Assembly: GCA_942159475.1 (NCBI GenBank) | Contig: OW804097.1 | Coordinates: 53,216,986 to 53,280,985 of the forward strand | Source: Sthenelais limicola | Taxonomy: Eukaryota > Annelida > Polychaeta > Phyllodocida > Sigalionidae | DNA: 64,000 nt | Reading direction: 5' to 3' | In this document: in pieces, positions 59,201-64,000 of the stretch | How positions within the stretch are numbered: position 1 is the stretch's first letter | Layout: each line of letters starts with the position of its first letter | Translations under genes and position numbers: made by a program | The notes under the pieces: model-generated | Seen by the model: the letters and a program-made list of their open reading frames with translations, nothing else | The model's database searches: none | Told to the model about the DNA's origin: nothing

Positions 59201-60164
59201 AGCTTAAGGAACTGGTCAAGAACTGGTCACGGCACCAATTGTAGTGATTCGCAGACTCTCGACAGTAATAAACAAGTCAACAAGGCAACTCCTAGTCCGT
59301 CTGTTTATTGCAGTTCTCTCAAGCGGCCCCTAGTCCGTATTCCCCGGACAGGGTAGTGTGTTTACTTACACATCAAGGTGTATAAACACAATAAGAGTAT
59401 GGCAAGACATACAATAGAGGAATACATAAGTTAGGAATGTTATAGAATAGATAAACAGAACGGATACTCTATGAGAGTAATAAGGTAAGAGTTGATATAA
59501 GAATATAAGGGTAAATGAGGCATTTAGTGACATAGAAGGTATAAATGCAGAGGATCAAGCGTAGATCCCTCTGTGGGAATATAAGAGTACCAACCCTTTA
59601 TGGATTGTACCTAGAGGCTTATAGTAAAACTACTACACAATAATACTATTATCGTTGGAGAACTATATTCATTCCATATCAGCCTGAGGCCTGATACGGC
59701 CATTGTATCGGCCTCAGGACTGAGTTGCGCTCTCAGTGTTAACTTAATGGACCCTGCGTATCAACTACATTCAAAGGTGAAATAATGCCGATAAAAATGT
59801 AAAGTAGCAAATTAGAAACAATGATTAGAATTTCTAGGGTGTGAAAATCATTTCCATTTCTAACCGACTTATTGATTTATTGGAAATTATTAGACGTATC
59901 AATATGGTTTTATCATGACAGCTGCTTCAACTGAAAACATATAACTGAATCAGACCCTAAAAATATCCATATGATATATAAGTACTCCATGCATGAATTG
60001 CCCCAAATATAGTTTCAAGAAAAAAGGCAATGTACTTACACATATAATACAAGTAGCACAACATTTTCAAATCTCAAAAGACTCGAAAATGTATTCATGA
60101 AGAAGTCTACAAAGAGCAGTAAATACTGCATGTAGAGGATCGGTCGATAACGACTCACCAACAT
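47142..60164 (-). CDS. TMEM138: TMEM138, transmembrane protein 138 (four coding exons)
   Basis: The minus-strand exons 60040-60164, 47745-47916, 47451-47526 and 47142-47251 join in phase to a 160-residue protein, close to the roughly 162 residues of vertebrate TMEM138. The sequence has the family layout: an N-terminal hydrophobic segment ([10 protein letters not shown]), a second ([20 protein letters not shown]), a third ([16 protein letters not shown]) and a last one leading into [16 protein letters not shown], the most conserved stretch. All introns have GT-AG ends. TMEM138 is a small multi-pass membrane protein of the ciliary transition zone; human mutations cause a Joubert-type ciliopathy. 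The start ATG aligns with the family N-terminus. Intron 1 (47917-60039) is enlarged by an 11.16 kb LTR retrotransposon in the same orientation. No lesion is visible in the exons, so the gene looks functional. Confidence 0.95.
47451..47526 (-). CDS. TMEM138: TMEM138 coding exon 3
   Basis: Acceptor TTTCCTTTCAAG, donor GTAAGATTTG. 25 codons from [10 protein letters not shown] to VFQRL, matching the loop before the final membrane segment; ends in phase 1. Confidence 0.9.
47745..47916 (-). CDS. TMEM138: TMEM138 coding exon 2
   Basis: Acceptor with a long T tract (TTTTTTTTCAG), donor GTAAGTG. One base completes a Val codon, then 57 codons beginning [14 protein letters not shown] and ending GLHVWDM. 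Encodes the central two membrane segments. Confidence 0.95.
47917..48479 (-). other. TMEM138 intron 1, part downstream of the retrotransposon
   Basis: The region 48030-48370 is unusually CpG-rich for this window. It contains a perfect 17 bp inverted repeat (48076-48092 and 48112-48128) and a CATGACG/CGTCATG cluster (about 48278-48320). Confidence 0.6.
48076..48128. repeat. Perfect 17 bp stem-loop
   Basis: GGCTTCGGTATCCACCC and its exact reverse complement are separated by a 19 nt loop that itself is partly self-complementary (GCGTGGAGCAC). Confidence 0.9.
48480..48886 (-). repeat. 3' LTR (407 bp)
   Basis: Matches 59240-59637 with about 1.3% substitutions and two indels. AATAAA on the minus strand at 48544-48549 could end TMEM138 transcripts early, because the element is in sense orientation. 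Confidence 0.97.
48887..48905 (-). other. Polypurine tract
   Basis: On the minus strand, a run of 15 G (48890-48904) ends three bases before the 3' LTR. Position fits plus-strand priming. An uninterrupted G run is an unusual PPT and may have expanded. Confidence 0.75.
48906..49432 (-). other. 3' untranslated region of the retrotransposon
   Basis: AT-rich 0.5 kb between the third ORF and the polypurine tract. It has two similar blocks on the plus strand (AAAAAGGAGCATATGGTGTCC at 49053 and AATAGGAGCATCAGTGTCC at 49179, each followed by TATCTA-ATAC), a short internal duplication. No ORF. Confidence 0.6.
49433..51556 (-). CDS. Retrotransposon third ORF: 707 aa zinc-finger/coiled-coil protein, not env
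   Basis: Starts at an ATG in strong context (AGACCATGG) and runs 707 codons without interruption to just before the polypurine tract. Layout: acidic N-terminus (1-85); a basic, Ser/Arg-rich region (about 95-145); a basic cluster [18 protein letters not shown] (168-185) that would serve as a nuclear signal; an acidic stretch (200-260). Then come two cysteine/histidine pairs: C277-x4-C282...H304-x4-H309, and C318-x4-C323...H336...H345, resembling C2H2 fingers with long linkers. After that are an SR-like segment (395-455), a predicted coiled coil (about 485-585, ending [17 protein letters not shown]) and a proline-rich tail (595-660). There is no signal peptide, membrane segment or furin-like site, so it is not an envelope gene. 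Function unknown; DNA/RNA binding and oligomerisation are plausible. Confidence 0.85.
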   Translation of the reverse strand: MEGDGPFDPDQYGLSEADEKRLLDGAGDLLELDPANAAEAQRVRETSAKTDSGEEVPEPRPLGHEMTPLRQIREEQAMEESGLDEEARGKPTPAPRRSLRKSVSPRKAARTSGKEKATRSRKPSLSPAPHGRSTRGRSPGVRHTSSGPMTVSKGGDDSVVSSKVEEPKKRTKIKRRHYHRAGIRRTQLIGRGSMDTFCKELDSASEVVPLDPRSDQPGSGVVTLPESDSEDREVSDDQMARYESRIWPELVQEDSMDPGTYQKIIEAHRLWQPGHRCPFLVCRFLTLNPDGVRAFSTRERLFRHLCEEHTPFVQVWICPSSNCSQILDRRVELIQHLMNGEKVQHHLTRSEAKDKALKVLPSTRTNHVFQRMAYMAGQHLRVMRCTTSSKRIPKKSRPDRDQSADRESVLDRSHTTRAAASAGSSKDTATDPDRTSSRGSSSHRKRDRSHSLSNDAPDGGPLSKRACRRSKDWSDKVLRHVPSVEESADLVAQARTVVAEALGKVSSAADSARVELVSLLDEVTQPLLSLSDVKTSVELLGDLRQEAKSQEGIVAGLRKLLAASDSRNRLLEEENLRLQSMLDRESVSPTESVSGPPPQSMIVPPPVAPTPVVPSLLPPALDANQLPQLLMLSNLLRTLQQAPIPLVPPPAAVVPPARTRYPGPWIVCHTALAVQPFDFDPSGQHSCEPEPGTAKPGDLYGLNNFVL
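51557..52754 (-). other. Spacer between pol and the third ORF
   Basis: 1.2 kb without a convincing element frame on the minus strand. A plus-strand frame of 149 codons (51706-52155) is antisense to the element and has no recognisable domain. The spacer's last bases hold the putative splice acceptor. Confidence 0.6.
51597..51612 (-). promoter_or_regulatory. Putative 3' splice site for the third ORF
   Basis: On the minus strand CCTTCTTTTTCTTCTAG is a strong pyrimidine tract followed by AG (51597-51598). It lies about 40 nt before the ORF's ATG. This would let the third ORF be expressed from a spliced subgenomic RNA, as env genes are in retroviruses. The donor is not identified. Confidence 0.5.
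52755..53699 (-). pseudogene. pol, fourth part: integrase C-terminus with GPY/F domain and AT-hooks
   Basis: Continues integrase from [19 protein letters not shown]. It contains a GPY/F module ([15 protein letters not shown]). After that comes a long lysine-rich tail (about 170 residues) with two AT-hook-type motifs, KPRGRPKKN and [10 protein letters not shown], ending at a stop at 52755-52757. An open frame runs upstream to 53822 but its first 41 codons are out-of-frame sequence. AT-hooks bind the minor groove of AT-rich DNA, so the tail could influence target choice; that is inference. Confidence 0.85.
53683..54078 (-). pseudogene. pol, third part: integrase core
   Basis: Frame shifted relative to the previous piece. 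Encodes [17 protein letters not shown] (second catalytic Asp) and [15 protein letters not shown] (catalytic Glu), so the D-D-E residues all exist but in two frames. After CTPNSI the expected short link to FGTEL is interrupted by roughly 70 extra bases (about 53700-53775), which also shift the frame. Confidence 0.9.
54065..54817 (-). pseudogene. pol, second part: RNase H end and integrase N-terminus
   Basis: In frame with the part above, separated only by one stop codon. It continues RNase H ([16 protein letters not shown]) and enters integrase: [20 protein letters not shown], then LDIIGPF (first catalytic Asp) and [14 protein letters not shown]. The zinc-binding HHCC module keeps both cysteines (CPEC) and one His (TGHTYVRK). 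The segment that should hold the first His is missing, which looks like an in-frame deletion near 54400. The frame closes at 54065 through a frameshift. Confidence 0.9.
54818..57112 (-). pseudogene. pol, first part: protease, reverse transcriptase, RNase H
   Basis: A 764-codon frame. Protease: [14 protein letters not shown] at residues 61-74. The catalytic Asp65 is followed by Pro where retroelement proteases have Thr or Ser, so the active site is probably damaged. RT: about residues 385-600, with [24 protein letters not shown] (Asp474), [12 protein letters not shown] and the active site YLDD (536-539; 55496-55507). RNase H: about 680-764, with DTDASGF (Asp692), KRELLAVL (Glu733) and TDH (Asp759). 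The frame ends at TGA 54818-54820, immediately inside the RNase H end; the same frame continues directly beyond it. Confidence 0.95.
57346..57707 (-). pseudogene. gag, C-terminal part with CCHC zinc knuckle
   Basis: Continues gag in the -1 frame. It contains one internal TAG (57536-57538), then the nucleocapsid motif [14 protein letters not shown] (57433-57474), a classic C-x2-C-x4-H-x4-C RNA-binding knuckle. The frame ends at TAG 57346-57348. The pol frame lies -1 relative to this one, as expected if pol were reached by frameshifting, but the linker before pol (57113-57345) also carries stops. Confidence 0.8.
57708..59144 (-). pseudogene. gag, first part (coiled coil and capsid)
   Basis: The best start is the ATG at 59142-59144 (context GAGATGG); the open frame reaches 59177 only through a GTG. 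About 478 codons follow to a stop at 57708-57710. Layout: acidic N-terminus; a coiled coil over roughly residues 75-150 ([19 protein letters not shown]...); Ser/Thr-rich and basic linkers; then a capsid-like domain in the last 120 residues ([20 protein letters not shown], and [20 protein letters not shown]). The frame ends abruptly inside sequence that continues in another frame, where the nucleocapsid knuckle lies. A frameshift near 57710-57720 therefore truncates it. Confidence 0.85.
59226..59237 (-). other. Primer binding site, tRNA-His type
   Basis: Two bases after the 5' LTR the minus strand reads TGGTGCCGTGAC, complementary over 12 nt to the 3' end of animal tRNA-His (GTCACGG-C-A plus CCA). 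This is the expected position for minus-strand DNA priming. Confidence 0.75.
59240..59637 (-). repeat. 5' LTR (398 bp)
   Basis: TGTAGT...ACTACA ends. On the minus strand it carries AATAAA (59304-59309) about 65 bp from its 3' end, suitable as the polyadenylation signal. Compared with the other LTR it lacks a 5 bp and a 4 bp segment. Confidence 0.97.
59638..60039 (-). other. TMEM138 intron 1, part upstream of the retrotransposon
   Basis: Contains an imperfect hairpin (59683-59718, arms CCTGAGGCCTGATAC/GTATCGGCCTCAGG, one bulged base). Otherwise AT-rich. It ends at the exon 1 donor GTAAGT. Confidence 0.7.
60040..60164 (-). CDS. TMEM138: TMEM138 coding exon 1
   Basis: ATG at 60162-60164, then 41 codons beginning [20 protein letters not shown], ending in phase 2 at the donor GT/GTAAGT. 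The two trailing bases plus the first base of exon 2 give Val. The N-terminus aligns with the start of vertebrate TMEM138 (first membrane segment), which supports this start. Confidence 0.9.
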
Positions 60165-61928
60165 CCTGATAGCTTTCAAATTATTCTACGGCATTGGGCT
60201 AGATACTTTTGAGGTTCCTTTAGATAAAGCTGAAACGAGATAGGAGTTTAACTTTAGCGTTTATTCAGTAGTTAAACGGTGGGGGGGGGGGGCATACATG
60301 AGAATGGCCAATAAAAAATATTTACTCCCCCCCCCCAAAAAAACAACCATTATAATTTGTGAGAGGGATGTACGTGAAACAGGCAAGAATTAATGAAAGA
60401 TTAATGAAAGCAAAATAAAACAATTAAGAAACATCGATTAAATCATTGGTTAATCCTCTTCCCCAACTACTATATTTTATCATATAATTATATAAACTTG
60501 AGAACAAGGTGTCACCAAAGGGAAGTATAGTTAAGAAATTGTGAAATTATTTCTCTGCAAATCTTAACCGACACAGGTCTACAACTAAACAACTATGTTT
60601 CTCACTCAGGAGCAGTCCAAACACAAATTATCATAAATATAAAACTTAGAACACTGGCTGCATCACCCACATTATGAATTGGAAGAGATAAAAACTGGAA
60701 AACGTACGTTGGGAAATTGTTGACCTGTAAAACCATTTTTGATACGGTACATAATTTGATACTTTATCACTTTAATTTGATAATAAATTGAACTGAAGGA
60801 TTGTGACAATCTGCTGACTCTCAATGTCCCAGAATAACTAAAATTGTACTTAAAATTCTACAAGATAACACCTATATACAGCTATTCCTTGTCTATCATA
60901 TTGTTGTTACCCTACGCCTGGTGGTGGTATCTTAGTACGAACATATTTGCATTTTGTTGTGAGTTGGTAACTTCCTTTTATTACTTGTGTATGAACTAGA
61001 CATATTCTTTCTCTTGATCACTCTATGTCCAAACCCTCAGATCAGATAAGAATGGTATGTAGCCTACTTCGATAATCGGTTTCCTGGCCTATAGATCGGC
61101 GTTTTAATGAGAATATAATGAAATTTTGCGGTCTTAATGGAATTATAGTGGCACTTTGCAGTTTGAGGTGAGAGGATTTGCCTTCGTTTGAAGGGACTTT
61201 CTCAACTTGGTCATAGACTGTGATGTAATTAATAAATTTCTTCTTCTCAGCGACTTCTGAGAACAGTGTAGGCCTACTTGTTACATAATGTTGAAACGCT
61301 GAATAAAAATATTAAAATACAAAATACTACACTAGTCAATATACGGTAGGCCTACTGACTACTGTATGAATTATAATACAATTAATATTAATATGTATAC
61401 CTTCCTGAAATAGTTGTATCATTAATTAAAGATGGCATTGCATTACCATTAGCCTTAGCCTAGTACTAGTATACTAGTTAGTAGCCTAGCCCTAGTAAGT
61501 CTTACTCTTAGGAATAATTCGAGAATCAGTCTTTTGGGGATATTCACAGAGAAACATGTAATTAAATGCCTTATTTCACAATGTGACTTTTGATACCATC
61601 TAGTGATAGAGCACGAAAAATGGGCCTGACTCGGGCGCTGTGACCAACTCGAGCCACAGCACAGGCGGTAAACGGGCTCAGCTCAGGCTTCAGCGGCCCA
61701 CTAACAACAGTGGCAGTGCGTGTAGCAACACGTTTATGTGCGACGAATAAATGAATAAAGCAAAGAATGAAAAGACAAACCAGAACTATTGAATCAAACA
61801 TATACTTATAACTATGATTTCTAGATATCAAAACGTAATTTATCCACTAACCAGGTATGAAACTAACTCATTTCGTAGCAGAAGCACGTCAAGTTTCAAA
61901 AGCAAAACAATCCCGCTATAGATCGGTA
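60165..61928. other. Upstream flank of TMEM138
   Basis: No further TMEM138 exon recognised; a 5'UTR exon may lie here. It includes a G14 run (about 60281-60294) followed within 40 bp by a run of C (about 60328-60338), which could pair, and copy 3 of repeat R1. Confidence 0.5.
61036..61204 (+). repeat. Dispersed repeat R1, copy 3
   Basis: Starts TCAGATCAGATAAGAATGGTATGT like the other copies and keeps ATTTTGCGGT and AAGGGACTTTCTC. The TAATG-ATATAATG-CATTTTGCGGTTT block is duplicated internally, and the hairpin arms are eroded. Confidence 0.6.
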
Positions 61929-62120
61929 CCGGAAGCCGCGTCCGGATTTGTTATTCAATGATAGACGCCAGACCTATAAAATTACATATCATTTTTCAAG
62001 GTGGAAACCTAGTTTCATATCCGATAAAAATAATTCAATGCAATTTTTATTCAGATTTTTTTTTTTTATATCAATTTCGAATGCGGGACGACTCAAATCC
62101 CCTATTATCGCTCACGCGGC
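61929..62120. promoter_or_regulatory. Possible divergent promoter
   Basis: ACCGGAAGCCGCGTCCGG contains an ETS-type core CCGGAAG (61929-61935) in a CpG-richer patch. It lies 1.8 kb upstream of TMEM138 (minus) and next to a possible plus-strand exon. ETS sites are frequent in bidirectional housekeeping promoters; activity is inferred. Confidence 0.3.
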
Positions 62121-62214
62121 ATGTGCAGACGACGCAACTGCAACGACTCTCCAATGTGGGACAAAACACTTTTACTTTGCAATGTGACTCAAGATGTGTT
62201 ATGGACTGTCTTAG
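62121..62214 (+). CDS. Possible first coding exon of an unidentified gene
   Basis: ATG at 62121 (context GGCATGT), 31 codons starting MCRRRNCNDSPMWDKTLLLC, ending in phase 1 at a strong donor TTAG/GTAAGT (62215-62220). No downstream exon in the correct phase was found before the window ends. The strong donor is the main evidence; the exon could equally be untranslated. Confidence 0.3.
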
Positions 62215-62941
62215 GTAAGTCAGATTTTTTTTCCTCATCGTGTTGTACACAATAAGATTCATAATCAGAATGAGCTATGTTTTCAAATAATGAGTAAATG
62301 ACTGTGGAATAACAACATTACCAGTGCGTCAATGGCTGGGGGCGGGGGCCCGGGGGGGGGGGGCAGGTTTAACTGTGTGTGTGTCTGCAATTGATTGTTT
62401 AGGACAGATGTTTTGGATGTATAATACTAAGCTCTAAAAGTATAATTTCACCTGCCCGGCTTCACAGACCTGCTTTATAAGCCTAGAAATTAACATTGTC
62501 ATTGATATCTTTCTGACATCCCTGCTGGACTCACGCTAGGATTGTTTTCCCTTAAGCCACTGTGGCGAAATTCCAAAGAAATCTTATCGCCACAATGACT
62601 TTCTTTTCGCCACAAGAAAACCATCACTAAAACAGGCATTTAGTCCTATTTGTGTAAATGACACTATAACACTTATGAATGAATACACAGTATTGTAATG
62701 ACGTCATCAATTAATTAAATCATTTAAAATAATGGCGGGAGATTTTGTATTAATATACTTAGTAAATAAATAATATATCATGGTCAGGACAGAAGCAGAA
62801 TCCTGCACAATAGAGGTATGAAGGCTAATGGGAAGAGCCAATATAGATGGCAATATTATGAAAACTTGAGCAAGAACTAGGACTATGATTACCAATGAAA
62901 GCTAATGAAAAACAAGGAAGAGATGGAACTATCTCTGATCG

Positions 62942-63024
<83 letters not shown>

Positions 63025-64000
63025 ATAATAATGCTATAATACATGGGACAGGCAAGATGTTTTCCCTCTCTATGGGGAAGAACAGAATTTCAATGTCACC
63101 AACCGAACCCACGTTTTATCACATCAATCCTAAAGAGTCTAAGGCTAAATGTACTAAATAATCATATAATTAATGGAGAGAACTTGTTCACTATTCATGC
63201 TACATTATCAAACTATGACATGTTAATATTCCCCTTTTCATGGGTTTGGAATGAACTCATATCAGATAAAATGCATTAACCATTAAGGTTTTTCTAGCAA
63301 TCTTATATTGTGAGATATTTAGTTTCAAGTTCTAACACCAAAACCATCTTTTTTCATCAGGACATAGTCCTTCACTTTTCGCTATCCATATTCGAATTCA
63401 ACTATACATCAATACATCAACATGACTCAACAATTAGATGTTTAGTCTATCCCTTACCCCGCCCCCCCCCCTTAATAATCAGCAGCACCCCTACCCTAGT
63501 ATCCCTACATAATAAACTATATTCATGTTATTGTTATATCGATCATCACTTTACTCAGGGACGATGGCCTGACGAGCTATTATTAGCGAAACCATATGTA
63601 GTGCCAAACCAGAGAACCATTTCTCTGGGAAGAGGGAATTATGAAATCTGGAAGTCTGTATAAAATCATATAATACCACTTTGAATATCTGGAAAATTCC
63701 AGACCCTGAAACCTGATATAGCCATTCCAGTTGTTTGTCTTTTGTATCGATCTGAATTTTTTTCGGATTTATTTTTTTGTATGTATGCCTCTCTGCTAAA
63801 TTTGAATCTCTTTTGTCTGTGGTGTATTGATGTTTATACCCTGGTGAAGGTTCTTATACTTGCATTTTTCCCATTTTTATCACTTTTTCTAACTATAAAT
63901 ATGTCTGTAAGATCTGACTTTATTTTTTTTTTTCTTAATTTAAAAATTATATTATATTACTTTGATGTATGATTCTATAAACGTTAACTTTTTCCATCAG
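62215..64000. other. No gene recognised
   Basis: AT-rich, with a G-run (about 62351-62362), a TA microsatellite and T-rich tracts near the end. No exon can be defended. Confidence 0.5.
62946..63032. repeat. (AT)n followed by (AAT)n microsatellite
   Basis: About 37 AT units followed by four AAT units. Confidence 0.97.

Larger units (their letters stand above)
48480..59637 (-). mobile_element. Ty3/gypsy LTR retrotransposon with a third ORF, about 11.16 kb
   Basis: Orientation is minus. Order: 5' LTR (59240-59637), PBS, gag, protease-RT-RNase H-integrase (the Ty3/gypsy domain order), third ORF, polypurine tract, 3' LTR (48480-48886). The LTRs start TGTAGT and end ACTACA. They differ by five substitutions and two short indels over about 398 aligned positions, so insertion was recent in evolutionary terms. 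The flanking bases are CGAT (left) and CAAT (right): at best a 4 bp target duplication with one mismatch. gag and pol are broken by several frameshifts and two stop codons, but the third ORF is intact. The element lies in intron 1 of TMEM138. I do not assign it to a named clade. Confidence 0.97.

Noticed and set aside
63556..63663. Exon-like frame GRWPDELLLAKPYVVPNQRT after an acceptor-like CTCAG
   Set aside because: Its phase does not match the only candidate upstream exon (62121-62214), and nothing else supports it.

Overview
This is an AT-rich, intron-rich animal genome window. The clearest evidence is a complete four-exon gene for TMEM138, a ciliary transition-zone membrane protein. Remnants of a non-LTR retrotransposon, a young Ty3/gypsy LTR retrotransposon, a tRNA-like short element, MITE-like elements and many simple repeats point the same way. 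There is no operon, CRISPR array, tRNA gene or rRNA gene. I read it as an invertebrate metazoan but cannot name the lineage.

Layout, left to right. From 1 to 7.8 kb there are simple repeats, one MITE-like element (2731-3532) and no convincing gene. From 7.86 to 43.81 kb, four minus-strand exons (43747-43810, 42483-42590, 12468-12578, 7862-8008) have matching splice phases. They can be read as the first 143 residues of one unrecognised acidic protein (gene B below). Its long introns hold three adjacent tandem arrays (32.7-33.7 kb), two 34-36 bp palindromes, and a 383 bp element with two repeats, each containing a tRNA-like sequence (19654-20036). Around 44.2 kb is a CpG-richer promoter-like stretch for gene B, followed by two LINE fragments lying tail to tail (44.5-46.4 kb).

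From 47.14 to 60.16 kb, on the minus strand, lies TMEM138 (160 aa). Its first intron is 12.1 kb, of which 11.16 kb is a single Ty3/gypsy element in the same orientation (48480-59637). The element has 407/398 bp LTRs about 1.3% diverged, a tRNA-His-type primer binding site, a 15-G polypurine tract, a gag with CCHC knuckle, and a broken pol (protease, RT, RNase H, integrase). It also carries an uninterrupted 707-codon third ORF after pol. That ORF encodes a soluble protein with two C2H2-like finger pairs, basic/SR-like segments, a coiled coil and a proline-rich tail. A strong splice-acceptor-like sequence lies just before its ATG.

From 60.2 to 64 kb there is a third copy of a dispersed repeat, a possible divergent promoter with an ETS-type site, one possible plus-strand first exon, and a long TA repeat.

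The two strongest leads are the non-env third ORF of the gypsy element and the miniature LTR-like element whose terminal repeats each carry Pol III A- and B-box motifs.
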